From assembly GCA_905221605.1 (NCBI GenBank), contig CAJNDS010000113.1:1172082-1236081 (forward strand): a stretch of DNA of 64,000 bases, read 5' to 3'. Source of the DNA: Symbiodinium natans. Lineage: Eukaryota > Sar > Dinophyceae > Suessiales > Symbiodiniaceae. A program made the translations under genes and the position numbers. Of this stretch, positions 40,780 to 52,309 are shown one piece after another (position 1 is the stretch's first letter; the number at the start of each line of letters is the position of its first letter). The notes beneath the pieces are model-generated. The model was not told the DNA's origin and ran no database searches. It saw only the letters and a list, made by a program, of their open reading frames with translations.

Positions 40780-40985
40780 CCAAAACCTAGACAAGTTCGA
40801 TGATTTGCTCGATCTCGCTGTCGGACCATTCAGACATGCATATAATAATCGAATCACTTTCTGATGTAGAAATATTTCAAAAGCATCCGGCCGACGAGGC
40901 ATGTGGCCCTTCCGGCAAGCATGCTCCTCGCCATTGGCGTTGATGCTCGCTCCCATTCGGATCAGCAGCCGACCTTGCCCAGTTT
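40780..40985 (-). CDS. Possible 5' exons of the ankyrin gene
   Basis: Minus frame RLLIRMGASINANGEEHACR resembles the end of an ankyrin repeat (LLxxGAxINA). A second frame, SEWSDSEIEQIIEL, ends at a GT. 40560-40760 also has open minus frames without domain. Confidence 0.4.
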
Positions 40986-41045
40986 GGACCTAGAATAAAT
41001 GGAGTACTACAGCAAAAGGTTGAGAACAGTTGTCCAACACCTGCG

Positions 41046-42400
41046 TGGAGGTTCATGGGTGCTAAGCACTAGCATTAAAAGTACGGCAGTTGCAGTCATA
41101 AGTGTTACAACCTTGCTTACGGTACTCATCACCCCAGGCATGACCAACTAAGGATCCGGCAGAGTTCGGGTTCTCCCGCCTGAGCCGCACGGCATAGCTC
41201 CGAAGCGCCTTCCTGGTCTTGGGTTTCTCTCGACTCGAGAAGGGTTTAGGCGTTCACACTCGGACAAGCCAGGCGAGGCACACACTCGAGAAGGGTTTAG
41301 GGTTTAGGGTTTAGGGTTTAGGGTTTAGGGTTTATGGTTTGGGCTCAAGCTGATCATACACGCCTGTACAGGGGAGATCAGCGGAGTACATGCTGTCTTG
41401 GGCAAGAACAAGGACTGCATACAACTACTGGGCATGCCACGACAAGCATGATCTGTAGTCAAGTGACTGTCGCGACTTACAAAAAAACCCTGACCCTAAA
41501 CCCTAAACACTTTTGCTGACCCAGCTTCTGTACCGGTAGCACATTTTTTCCCAGACGCCTGGGAGCGGGAGGGCTGCAGCACCACACGGGTTAGGGTTTC
41601 TGCATTTAGGGTTTAGGGTTTAGCCGCCATCTACCTCGCGATTTCATGATCCACGGCAGAGTCTGTGCTGTTTCTGTGGGCTTTGGAGCAGGCCTTCGCA
41701 TCAGGGCGTTTCTGAGCAGGCCGATTGTTAATTTTAACGCACCGGATGGCAGGAAACACTCAGGCACTAAGACACAGAGGCGCCTGCAACAAGAAGAGCC
41801 TTTCTGTGTGCAAAGAAATGTCTGAGCCTGTCTGACTGTCTGGATGCCTGCCCCACAAAAACTTTCCAGCAGGTGCCTTCAATCCATTGCTGTTCATGTT
41901 CTTGCCCTTGCTGCTGTTACTGTTGTTGCTATGGTTCTTATTGTTGTTCGCTACCAAAAGAATGCAACCGATGATTTCTTCAAACGCCATGCGCGTGCTG
42001 CTCTGGACGGCCGGGTGAACCTGTGCTTCGGCTCTGGGATGGGAGACCCCTGACAGACCCTCGATAGGCTGAATGCCCCAGCCTAAAAAAGGTGAACCTT
42101 TTATTTATCATAGGATTCTATAGAACCAAAAAGGTTTAGGGTGACCTACCCAGTCCCTCAGTCATTGAATATATCTATGTCTTTCAAAGATTATATAAAT
42201 AAGTATTACATATTCGAGTCGCCCTCATCCCGGAATAAGACATGATGCTGATGCTGCAAATGCGGCCGTCCACCTGTTGTGCCATCGCCGGGCATTTGCC
42301 AAGACGCGGACCGGTAGGAATAGCCTACATGTGCAAACTAAGCCATTCTGCATTGTGAGCCTGATATACACCTGCAATTCAAGTCCTAAGACTTAAGCTC
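41046..42400. other. No supported gene
   Basis: Holds a family-C fragment (41046-41105), a TTTAGGG array (41290-41335), small open frames on both strands (41760-41990 minus, Asn/Ser-rich; 41844-42053 plus with a hydrophobic stretch) and unique sequence. I cannot support a gene. Confidence 0.5.
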
Positions 42401-42540
42401 ACACGAGATGAGAGGCAGGCCCCCTGCGACGTGCGAGCATATGATCAGAATGGCACTCGTCTGCTCTTCAGCCAAAACTGTACATGTGCATCATCAAAAT
42501 CGAACCGGCCGGGAAAGAGGAACTTCTGGCTCGGTCTCAT

Positions 42541-44477
42541 CTACCGCTCGAAGCCATCGTCGCTGTCGTAGTGCGCGTGCCCCTGGCCCTTGGTCAAAAT
42601 GCACCATTTTGGCCGCATGAAGCTCGGCACATAATCGTCGGGCTCAAAAGCGATCTCGACCAAGGAGGTTGATTGTCTGTGCTTCAGGACGTTCACCAAC
42701 GGGGTGGGTCTGACACCGCAGAAGACCATGTCCCCTTCCTTGAGGGTCTCTGCGGGCACGACTTCTTCTGGGTGGCCCGAACTTGATGGAACGACAACTC
42801 TGTGGCTGCTGCTCACCTTAAGGCTGGCTTCCCTGGTTCGGAGCTCAACCACCTCTTGCATTTCTGCCGGGTGCCCCCGGCACCTCGGCCATGGAGGGTG
42901 GCCCAGGCGGTGTCAAAGTCCAGCAGCCATGGCCCCACTTCGAAAAGCCTGGCGCACGCCGGCTCGTTCGGTACGAACCGAACTGCTACCAACCCTTAGC
43001 GAGGGTAACGAACTTCGAGCAATGAGTCCCTCAAACCTTTCGTCATACGTCACGGTAAACGCGCAAAGCTGTCAAAACACGTTCTGGCGGGCAGCGCGGT
43101 TCTGTGACACGAAGACACCACCACGTCTCTGCCAAAGACGTTCTGCACCATATCGCCCTGCTTGACATCGGTCACCGTGCGGGCCACGGAATTCGAGACC
43201 CACAGCATAGTGCTTGGCAGAAAGCAGCGTGGAATTCTCGTCGCGCCCAGTAGGTTCCGCAATAGCTCCTCACACTTCTGGCTCAGGAAGCCAGAAAACT
43301 CTCCAGCCGTTCCACAACCACTTAGAGCCTCGACGAGCTGCGCCACGTGCTCCCGTTGCATCAGATTCGAGGCAAAGGCATCACGTGGCGCGCGAGATAT
43401 CTCGGTCAGGAAGGCAGGCAGCTCTTCAACCGTGCTACAACGCGTGCACCGCAGCATGAACTTGCGACATGCTTCACCAAGCAAGCTGCCAAGGTCCTCG
43501 AGCCTCTCAATCTCCGGAATCTGGTAAGGGCCCGGAGGAGCACCAGCAAGTTGCTCCTCCACTTGTTTCAGCTGCTTCCCTTTGTACAGGGCATAGAGCT
43601 CCACTGCACCGAGACCATAGAAGTCCACAAGGCCTTTGTAATCCCTTGTCAACGATTGGATTTCCTTTTTGAGGCAGAGACGATGCACAAGGAGTGCTCG
43701 CTTGTGTGGGTCATCAGCTTCTTCAATTAGGGATGCTCTCACGACGCAGTCTACGTCAGCCGCTCGACAAGTGATCCATGAGCCATCTTTGAGCTGAATC
43801 CTGGTTATTTGATACTGTTTGCGGGCTGCCTGCAAAGTAGCTCCACGCATCGCACAGATGATGTCACCACGGCACAGCTTCCGAAGAACCGGACTGTCCA
43901 CGGCACATGACTGGTGACAATCGAGGTGCGTTTTGCAAACAATGCGCCGGATTCCTTCTCTAGGCGCTGGCCCCGTTTCTCCGAGGAATGCCATTAAAGT
44001 GCTGGCGGTATGGAGCAAAGCAACTGGCGGTCGCCCGTCCCACGGTGACCTGAAAGCTACCCAGCTGCCATCTGCCAGCGTAACTGCATCAGGCCAGTTT
44101 TGAGGCCAGGCCTCCCAGCCCATTGATCGCCAGAGCTGACTGCCCACTGATCGCCGGACCTCTTGGGTAGTGCTGATCTCTTCCCCCTCCTTCAGAATGC
44201 GATAGGACCAGAAGGAGGGTCCCAGACCATCGCATGCTAGGTGGTCCTGAAGGCAAAGGAAACGCTCCTTCTTGGCAACAGCGCGGCCCATGTCTATCCA
44301 GGATGCAATCATCCCGAAAAGGACCACAGCAACCTCAAACACGCCGTACAGCAAACGATACAGCAAACGAAGGGCCAGACGTAGAATCTGGAAGCCAAGA
44401 CCAATCACCGAGATGGCGAAAATGCAAGAAGCTTCGACCAAGGCGTCCCCCATGGCTGCGAACGACGGCTTTCCCAT
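42541..44477 (-). CDS. Membrane-anchored Hint-domain protein
   Basis: Minus gene with ATG at 44477 (an in-frame stop lies upstream at 44517) and stop at 42541. Exon 1 runs to roughly 43140 and exon 2 starts near 42863 after acceptor CCGGCAG; the exact donor is unresolved. Residues about 10-65 contain two hydrophobic segments (IFAISVIGLGFQILRLAL and VFEVAVVLFGMIASW), so the N-terminus is probably membrane-anchored. A middle region of about 330 residues is not recognised. The C-terminal 170 residues form a Hint (Hedgehog/intein) module: the catalytic Cys in RCFLPSTMLW, DVKQGDMVQNVFGRDV, then LKVSSSHRVVVP with the block-B His, and ETLKEGDMVF. Hint domains carry out self-splicing or autocleavage. 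No C-terminal HN/Cys intein end is seen, so cleavage rather than protein splicing is more likely. Confidence 0.75.
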
Positions 44478-44689
44478 AGACTTGGCGCCGGTTCGAGGCA
44501 ACAACTCCGAAATGCCTTATGAGTCTGGGAGCCTGCAGATGCCTTCTCAAGCGCAAAAAGGAAAACCGGTAGCGTCCAACACTGCGCGCTGCCTCACACT
44601 GCTCCCTTGTGCCCCGGAACTTTGCGCCCGCAACACAACATGCCTTCTCTCCAGAATCCTACAACCCAATCCTTGAACCCCCCCCTCCC

Positions 44690-45385
44690 AAATTTTGGTA
44701 GTCTGACGAATGACGAAAACCCGAAACCTTTAGCTATTGTAAGCCCTAAACCCGGAAACTCTTGTCGGCATTCTTACCTCGGCTGTCCATCTGAGATGCT
44801 TTGGGAAACTTCGCGCTGTATGGCCTATTGACAGCTTCTTGTGCCTTCTTCATTGGGCCATTGGATCGATGATGCTTGTTGCCCGTTATCCCTATTCTGA
44901 CTATACATGTCCTTTTGGGCAGATGTAAGTTGACAGCCTCGACTTCCCTGCAGATGCCAGATGCCAGAGTCCTCAAGCGAAGTCTGTGTCCTGCCGTGTG
45001 TGTTGGGGGGGGGGGGGGCAAGCGGGGGGGCGGTAGGGGGGGAGGAGGGGGGAGTGGGGGGGGGGGGGGGGGTGGGCAAATCACCAAGCGCAATCTCTCT
45101 CGGACTCTCTATATAGATTTGCTACGTAATTAGATTGCCCTCACACGGCAACTTCCCCAAGTTATGGTCTTTTTTGGGTTTACCATTATAAGGCCGCCCC
45201 TTGTATGCAGGGTACCCAAACAATTTAGAGAACATTGAAGTCATGCTGCACAACTGAAGACTCCCTGGCTCCTAACTTCAGGAAGCCGAAGCACAGCTGC
45301 AACGGAGCCAAATGCGCTTCCTGAGCGCGGGAAGCACCCGTCAAGGTCTCTGAACCGGATAACATAAACCTTACAGTGAACCCTA
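44690..45385. other. No supported gene; G-rich run
   Basis: Contains a G-rich tract (45005-45073) whose complement gives a false Pro-rich frame, plus short helical minus frames. Nothing assigned. Confidence 0.6.
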
Positions 45386-45388
45386 AAC

Positions 45389-45488
45389 TTGGGATATTCA
45401 CCCTATACTAACAGTCCTTACTAGGGATGATAATCGGGGTTACTAGAATCCCTCGTAAGGAATGTTCGTATAAGGAGGAACATCCCAA
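45389..45488. mobile_element. MITE-like family B, copy
   Basis: Ends CTTGGGATATTCACCC and AGGAACATCCCAA, more diverged than other copies. Confidence 0.75.
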
Positions 45489-46389
45489 CCCAAAAACCCT
45501 AAAGCCCAGGCAAAGGATGCTCCCCAAAAGACAACTCAAAAATGTTCGGCTGTGTTGCAGACATGGACGGTGGGCAGGCCGAGCTTGAGCTTGCAATTGC
45601 CCTGGCAGCCTTTCGTCACTTCGAACATTCTGAACAGCCCCAAACCCCAAACCCCAAACCCCAAACCCAAAACCCATGGCTGCTTCTGGCCGGATTGACA
45701 TTCTGCGTTGGATGTGCACTACGCACGGAAGGAAACGTTCAACAGCAAGCTTACGACTGGGGCTTCCGAGTGCGCAGATTTCTCAGCTCAAGTTCTTTAG
45801 CTTCCAAGCAGGCAAGCTCCTTACCCAAGAAATCTCAACAAGTGCAAAACGCGCCTACTATCCTACAAAACACGTGCCGTGAACGACTGCTCCCTCAACC
45901 CTTAACCCTAAACCCCTAGATGCGCCTGGATGGAAAACAGCACGCTGCCAGCTTCTCGACCAACTCTCACGCCAGGCTAAAGTTTCTCAAAAGTTCCCAA
46001 GCTGGGAGCCGCAGCTCAGCCGCAGCTCTGTTTGATCTGGCTGGCTGCGCTGCAGTTGGCACGCACAGTGATGTCAAGACAGCCAACAGGGTTTAGGTTT
46101 TTTTGATTTGTTTAAAGGGGTTTAGGGTTTTTTTGGTGGGGTTTAGGCTTTTTTTTAGGGGATGAGCCACAATTCGATCGAATCTCTGACGTAGCCTGCT
46201 GTGATTCCTCGCGGGGGTGTGCCGACGCAGGGGTGCCATTTTTTTGAACTTCCTACAGTACGGGTCCCTAGTATGGGTGATAGTATGGGTCATAGTACAT
46301 ACATATATATATATATAATACACTCTTTTTTTGGGGGTGGGGGGGGGGGGGGGGGCTATATATTCGGGGTACACCTGTTTTGGGAAACA

Positions 46390-46440
46390 CCCTGCCAGCA
46401 GTTCTGAATGGTGCGAATCCAGGCCTGATCTCGGACTTCA
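46390..46440 (-). CDS. Possible micro-exon
   Basis: Minus frame AVEVRDQAWIRTIQNCW, similar to DQAWILTTAAEA near 61760. May mark related genes. 45500-46380 and 46720-47560 otherwise show telomere arrays, AT runs and no clear exon. Confidence 0.3.
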
Positions 46441-46615
46441 ACAGCCTTCAGTTGCAGCAAGCAGCAGCAAGCACATCGGATCCTCATTGTGCCTAATTTA
46501 GAGGCATGTTCAGTAATTCAAGGGGTGCACGTACAAGTAAGTAAACAAAAGGATGCCCCTTGCCACGCGCAACTCACAGCGATGATCGGAGGCCAAACCC
46601 TTCTTCTGGCTGGTT

Positions 46616-46711
46616 CTTCGTAGGGAGTGAGGGAATGAGGTACCCTACATAAACCCTTATAAAAGGCATAAATAGGGTCCTAATTCCCCTCATTCCCTAC
46701 TAAGAACCAGC
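46616..46711. mobile_element. MITE-like family D, full copy
   Basis: CTGGTTCTTCGTAGGGAGTG and CTCATTCCCTACTAAGAACC ends; same family as 25178-25281. Confidence 0.8.
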
Positions 46712-47042
46712 TTGTCTGTCCTTTTTCTTGAACCCGGGACCGTTTTCAACCCTAAACGCGAAAGGCCCCCGCTGCAATACGGCGCTGCTCCGCCACTCCA
46801 GCCGCTTCCTTTCCGAAGGACAACATCTGCCCAGAGAGCCCACATACCCCTTGAGCAAGGAATAACCTGATATCATGATGTCCTACTTAGGGAATATCCC
46901 CTTAAATCATAATCGCATGCAATTGAAGGGGTTGATCCTAAATTGGCCAGGTATTGGGCCTTGAGGGCGTCAGTAGGTAGCAGCGCAGCACATGCACCGA
47001 GTGCTGCATCGCTGAAGAATCTTGGACATGATTGACGTAAAG

Positions 47043-47108
47043 CAGGGTTTAACCATAAACCCTAAACCCTAAACCCTAAACCCTAAACCCTAAACCCTAA
47101 ACCCTAAA
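47043..47108. repeat. CCCTAAA array
   Basis: About eight units. A second, more broken array is at 47362-47440. Confidence 0.95.
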
Positions 47109-47569
47109 TTCAAGCACTGGCATGTTTCCTTCGTCCGGGCATGTGTGGATACCATGCTCATCACGCAATAGCTCTTGAGCATCACGTGGTGTTGCTGTAC
47201 AAAAGAAGTCAATGGGAGATACACTACGCTGCAAAAAAGCAATGCGTGTGAAGGTTTCTGCTGGGAATGGAGCCGTTGGACGCAAAAGCCCTTAAAGTCC
47301 GAAAATACCAATGACATCATTCGGCTTGAACGTGCTCAAGTTGCGGCAGTATCCCTTAAAACTCTAAACCCTAAACCCTAAACCCAAAACCCTAACCCTA
47401 AACCCTAAACCCTTTTAACCCCTAAACCCTGAACCCTGAACCTATGTCACTGATCGCAAGAAAACCCAGTGTTAAGGCGATCCGGGTGGTATGGGTCTCA
47501 GACGGCTCCTACCCTAGCAACCTGTTCTTTAAACCTATCAGATCATGGCGCTGCATGTAACTGTACTTG

Positions 47570-47696
47570 GAGATTCAGGCTAGTTCTCCAACAATAACTG
47601 TACTTATAAGCCCCCTAACTAAGTCCCCTAAGTCCTCTAAGTCGTTTATGAGTAGACTTATAATTGGTTACGAGTGCCCATGAACCTCCAAGTAGC
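47570..47696. mobile_element. MITE-like family C, full copy
   Basis: Ends ACTTGGAGATTCAGGC and CCCATGAACCTCCAAGT. No telomere array in this copy. Confidence 0.8.
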
Positions 47697-47784
47697 AAGT
47701 AGCCAAGTCACAAGGCTCGACTAAGGTCGTTCTGGTGATGTGGAAAGCTCCAGCAGTATCCGGACAAATCCATCCTGTGCACGA

Positions 47785-47871
47785 CTATGCACTGTCCTCT
47801 AGTTTTAGAAGACACATACGATTGGGATCCTCAATGTGATTCCAGAAGTCTTCCGTACGTGGCACTGGCCT
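47785..47871 (-). CDS. MATH-like protein, exon 4 (terminal)
   Basis: 29 codons including the TAG stop at 47785-47787, acceptor TTCCCAAAG, phase 0. Ends DPNRMCLLKLEDSA, which fits the last strand of a MATH fold. Confidence 0.65.
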   Translation of the reverse strand, partial: RPVPRTEDFWNHIEDPNRMCLLKLEDSA

Positions 47872-47985
47872 CTTTGGGAAACATCACACGCGAAATTATC
47901 CAGCTTAGCAGAGTGTGGCTGTCCTCAGTAGCAACAGTAGCAGTCGCAGAAGCAACATTTACTATATGTTCAGCGTCCAGGATAC

Positions 47986-48080
47986 CTTGCTCGCGTTGAA
48001 GTTCCACACTTGCTCCTTGTCGGTGCGAGGGTCGCGCAGTTTCGCCACGGAAGTGTCATTGGCAAAGTCGTGCTGTCTGC
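47986..48080 (-). CDS. MATH-like protein, exon 3
   Basis: 95 bases, from the family-F element's GAAGTAAG acceptor to GT donor AGCAAG/GTATCC. Reads RQHDFANDTSVAKLRDPRTD then KEQVWNFNASK; this corresponds to the block of MATH-like proteins with xHDFxxSxV...WDFNA. Confidence 0.75.
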
Positions 48081-48182
48081 CTTACTTCTCCAATAACCAA
48101 GGGGAAAAGCGGCTAACCTTTAATATCCCTTCTAAACAAGGAAACCCGAAAAGTTTAAAGTTCAACTGAAGGCGAAGTAAGC
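48081..48182 (-). mobile_element. Intron formed by MITE family F, copy 2
   Basis: The 102-base intron matches family F: CTTACTTC...GAAGTAAG inverted ends, GC donor, AG acceptor, and GCAG directly outside both ends as a probable target-site duplication. Confidence 0.75.
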
Positions 48183-48266
48183 TGCTCCGGGCTATCGTTC
48201 TCATGGAGATGCGAAAGGAAATCCAAAGGCCAGCATGTGGATCCTGTACTTGCTGACACTCTAGAC
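48183..48266 (-). CDS. MATH-like protein, exon 2
   Basis: 84 bases between the family-E intron and the family-F intron. Reads LECQQVQDPHAGLWISFRIS, consistent with a central MATH strand (LxFRISV). Confidence 0.75.
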
Positions 48267-48389
48267 CTTGGTAGCCCAAGTAACCATATTATGATAAGGG
48301 CACCTTTTGTTGAGGTTGGCTCTTGTATTTTTCTAAGGGAACCCATAACAAAAAAAAGGGTAAAGGGTACCACTGGGCTACCACGAGAC
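48267..48389 (-). mobile_element. Intron formed by MITE family E
   Basis: A 123-base intron. On the coding strand it begins GTCTCGTGGTAGCCCAG and ends GGGCTACCAAG, followed by GTCTAGAG. The GTCT before the left repeat and after the right repeat may be a target-site duplication that supplies the GT donor. Confidence 0.75.
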
Positions 48390-49014
48390 ACTTCAGCTCC
48401 ACGTGACCTTTGAAGTTGGACTGCAGAAAACCCTTGGGATCAGTTGGCCGGAGGATGATCACAAACTTGTGGTCATCTGCACCGGCACGTGATCTCACTG
48501 GTATTGTGGGCGAGACGAACTTCCGTTCCCTGTGCAACCTGGCCATGGGTACCCTCCATTCAGCCGTGCTGAACGTGGCTGAGGAGAACACTTGGAGTGG
48601 TAGAGGACTTAGAGGACTTTTGCCCATGGACTCGACAAACTGCTGCGCAAGATCTGCCAGCGGAGAGCTTGATGCGAGGCCGGCAGGAGTCGCAGTCGGT
48701 GCCTGGGGCACCGATATCTGAAAATTCTCGGCCGGCAGTCGCATCTTTGCTGTCAGATCCATGACTTCTGGGGATGGGGTGGATGTTGAAAAACTCGTGG
48801 TTGGCGTGGGCGGATGCGACTCAGCGCTGGACCGCGCGTCCGGCGTGTCTGTGGACATCTCCGTCCCACCAATCTGTTGCCACGCTTCGGCAACCAGCGT
48901 CCTGATCATGAGCCTGTCGAAGTTGCCCTCGGCTTCCGTGTGAATCAACGGGGCACTTGCACGTTGCTTCGGAGACCAAACGTCCCTCAACGGCAACAAG
49001 GGATCATCGGCCAT
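48390..49014 (-). CDS. MATH-like protein, exon 1 (start)
   Basis: ATG at 49014, 208 codons plus one base; with exons 2-4 the protein is 296 aa. The N-terminal 160 residues are Ser/Thr/Pro-rich and probably disordered (SSAESHPPTPTTSFSTSTPS). The MATH-like (TRAF-type) fold begins near VRSRAGADDHKFVIILRPTD and continues with NFKGHVELKC. MATH domains bind short peptide motifs and often act as adaptors. The frame closes through every junction (625+84+95+87 bases). Confidence 0.75.
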
Positions 49015-49259
49015 GGCACCGCAACATTCACGAGAAACTTGAGTGACGAGACCTGGACTAACTTCACGACACTGTGGAATGCAGGCATCGCTCGAGTGCT
49101 GCGGTGTGCGTGCTGCCTGTGCCCTGTGACGCTACCCCAGCTTCCTCCTTGATGGTATTCTCGCATCCGAAGCGTGTGCCGCAAGTTGCTGTGCACCCGA
49201 GCTCCTGCCTAAACCCTAAACCCTAAACCCTAAACCCTAAACCCTAAACCCTTTTTGAA

Positions 49260-49500
49260 ACCGGACTTGATGACTGCCAGCATTGCCTCCCCCGCTGCTC
49301 TTCAGCTGAGGCCCGAAAACATCTGCACACAATCACTCCATTCCCTGGGATAGGCACTCCATGTGACGACTACCGAATGCCGAAGCCTAAACCCTAAACC
49401 CTAAACCCTAAACCCTAAACCCTGATTTATGCCACGCCTCCGCAACCCGGAGCTGCTGCAGCTGCTTGTCTGCAAGATCTTCCAATCGAGACCTACAGTC
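49260..49500 (-). CDS. Coiled-coil exons
   Basis: Two segments: RLEDLADKQLQQLRVAEAWH (about 49415-49495) and AAGEAMLAVIKSGFK (about 49250-49300), separated by telomere-array intron (49386-49425). They probably belong to a coiled-coil gene that extends upstream to 53 kb. Confidence 0.5.
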
Positions 49501-49562
49501 AGGATATGTGGTCAGTTCTCACAATTATGGCCCCCTTTTTGGGTGCCCTACATAAGAGGGGC

Positions 49563-49630
49563 GTTTAGGGTTTAGGGTTTAGGGTTTAGGGTTTAGGGTT
49601 TAGGGTTTAGGGTTTAGGGTTTAGGGTTTA
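49563..49630. repeat. TTTAGGG array
   Basis: Ten units. The surrounding 49505-49930 holds imperfect hairpins and no exon except a weak frame (NDGRSMSEQFNEI, near 49880-49930). Confidence 0.97.
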
Positions 49631-49935
49631 CAATAAGGACCCCGAAAAGGACCGTAGTTTAGAGACACGACCATATCAGGAGTCGATGTTAGCAGCATTT
49701 TTAAGTGGGCCGCCATGTTCCCCAAGGCTGGCGCCTCGATCTCTGCTGAGATCGGAAGACCTGCCAATCTCCAGGGGGTATTTGGGGCCCCCTAGAAGAT
49801 TACATGTCTATGGTTTTTTAGGGATAGATAGGGATTAAGACCCATAGATTTTTTCAAAAATATTCTCAATCCCCCCTAGATCTCATTGAACTGCTCAGAC
49901 ATGGATCTGCCATCATTGGCGGCCACAGGTCCCTA

Positions 49936-50384
49936 CACTTGGGAATGTTCCCCCTTATACTAACAGTCCTTGAAGGGCAATGAATAGCGCGCCTTTTAGT
50001 ATATTTAATATGGGCCCCTTTCACTCTTTATAAAGCCAATATTAAAATCATTACGGCGCGCGTGAACTTGCCCGTAATTTAATATTGGATTTCTAAAGAT
50101 TGAAACCTTCATGAACGACTCTGGGGGAAAAACGCCCATTAAAACATATTAAATTCATGCGTGCCTTATAATTTAATATATTTTAATAGGGTTTTTCGTG
50201 GAGTCGCGAGTGAAGGGTGAAAGGGAGAAAAGCCCATAATTTTATATTAAATTCACGCGTCCACTTCGTTACCTTGTAATTTAATATACAAATTAAGGCT
50301 TTTAGTACGTTCACTGGGCTTGATAGGGATCATAGTACCCCCGATTATCATCCCTATGAAGGACTGCTGGTATATGGGGGAACA
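49936..50384. mobile_element. MITE-like family B split by an AT-rich palindromic insert
   Basis: Ends CTTGGGAATGTTCCCCC and GGGGGAACAC as in family B, but about 330 bases of A/T-rich sequence with several internal inverted repeats (TTTAATATNNNTTAATA style) separate the arms. Confidence 0.7.
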
Positions 50385-50521
50385 CTTGGAGGTTCAGGGT
50401 ACTTATTAACCAAGTATAACTGCACTTATAACCCACTTAGAAGCCCTCTAAGCGCCCTAGTATGGTTATAAGTGCAGTTATGAGTACAGTTATATTTGGT
50501 TAATAAGTACCATGAACCTCC
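50385..50521. mobile_element. MITE-like family C, full copy, at an exon edge
   Basis: Nearly perfect inverted ends. Its right-hand end directly adjoins the coiled-coil exon to its right and supplies TTGGAG/GTTCATGG as donor. Confidence 0.8.
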
Positions 50522-50630
50522 AAGCAGGTCTCTTAGCCGAACCCTCCTCCGCAAGGTGCTCGCCCGTGCCGCTGAGGTGCTCCTGGTGCAACTCCTCCAA
50601 GCGACACCTTCCACACAAAGCGCTTGACAC
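50522..50630 (-). CDS. Coiled-coil exon
   Basis: Reads RLEELHQEHLSGTGEHLAEE and ends at the family-C donor. Upstream it is open back to TTAG of a telomere array (50631-50662), another possible telomere-derived acceptor. Confidence 0.6.
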
Positions 50631-50759
50631 CCTAACCCTAAACCCTAAACCCTAAACCCTAAAACCCGGGTATAGCCTTGGGCTTCAGGGTTAGGGAGCA
50701 CGGGGGCGGCCCTGCTCTATCCGAGCCCCGAAGTGGAAGCACAACCCCTTCCCTAAATT

Positions 50760-52030
50760 GAGACGTCATGATTCCAGATCATGATTTTGAGAGCTAAGAC
50801 TTTACATCTTGCAGCCTTGTACAAAAATCCGCACTCTCACGAAACCGAGCTGACAGAATTCACGCGTAATGAAAATAGCAAGAAACAACAAACAGAGGCT
50901 GCTGTCTCGTGGTTGTGGGGTCGTTGTGGGGTCGTTGTGGGGTGGTCGTGGGGTGGCTGTGAGGTGGTTTTTGGGTGCTTGAGATGATTGTGTTGTTGCA
51001 TCATCCGGCGCGCTGCGATTTTAAGAGGCGGATGCATCGTTGTTGATGACAAGGAGCCATGTGCCGAAACATCGCTCCTGCAATTTTTCCGTGGTCCGTG
51101 CTACCCGCGCGTCCGCTTCATGTGGCGCCCAAGCCTGGACGACGATGCTGTGCGTGCATGTCTGCGCTACTCGAGCATGCGTTGCGTCCATGCTACCTGT
51201 GCGTCTGTTGCGCAAAGCACCCCTGCTCGAACGATGATTCGTGCGTGCTGCCTGTGTGTGTGTGTGGGGGGGGATGGTAGTGGTGTTGGTGCTGCAGCTT
51301 TACCGACCCCAACTCGCTTGGCGAAGACTCTGATGCACGGACGCGCCTCAGGTGCCGAATCTCAGCATCTCGGGCCTGACATGACAAACTGGCTGCCAAG
51401 TTATGTCCGGCGTCGCATGATGGCACCCGGCTGTAAAGCCCTTGTCACTCTCCGTGGACCTAAATCACTAGGTCGCGCGCGAGCGCGTGCGCGTGAGGCG
51501 CCTGGATACTTCTAAGGGGGGTGAATGAGATTGTTACTCGGGTTTCCACACGATTTTCACAAAGTTCGGAGTTTTTTCAAGAGCCGAAACTAGTCTGTTT
51601 TTAAATGTCAGGCGTTCGTCGAAGGAAACTGCTTACTTTTGGGGTTGGCCATCTCCTCTCGTTAACTGTGCGAACTGAAGGCCTGTGACCTGTAGGCAGA
51701 CCCAGCCATGGCACAAGACGTAACCACCCCCCCCCCCCCCCCCCCAAATCCCCCCCAAACAGAGCAGAAGAGGAGATCCAGGCGAGTTCAGACAATGTGG
51801 AAGGATTTCGTGCGAAACACACACGAAACAGCCAGGCGCCGGATGCGCCTGTCACCAACTAGCTTGGGGCCCGCGTGACCCATGAACGCCTAATACGTAG
51901 ATGGCTGCAGCTCAAAATAGGAACCCGTAAACCCCAAACCCTGAACCCAAAAACCTTTTATGTCGTGATGCCCCCCTCCCGGCAAACCCTTTGTTCATCT
52001 CTGCATACGTTGCGGCGGGGACCCAGGAGG
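50760..52030. other. No supported gene
   Basis: GTGGGGT repeats (50910-50960), a C run (51726-51743) and long open frames on both strands (plus 50988-51515, Cys/Arg-rich) without a recognisable domain. The plus frame may be chance. Confidence 0.5.
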
Positions 52031-52309
52031 GGCTGGTTGCGGGGGGGGGGGCTATATAGGGTATATTTAAGGTTTAGGGTTAGAGGTACAAAAAGCACCC
52101 GAAGGCTTGTTACACGCGAGGCCGGTACTGCATAGCAAGCAAAACAATGACTCCTTGCCAAGACGCAAATGCAGTTGTCCTAAACCCGGAACCCGGAACC
52201 CTTGACCCTGATCCCTGGACCCTTTACCCTAAACCCTGAACCCTAAACCCTAAATAAACCCCTAAAACCTAAACCCTAAACCCTAAACCCTAAGTATGAA
52301 CCCTTTCCC

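Noticed and set aside
42484-42540. Extension of the Hint protein past the TAG at 42541
   Set aside because: The same frame continues for 31 codons after the stop, but nothing supports readthrough.
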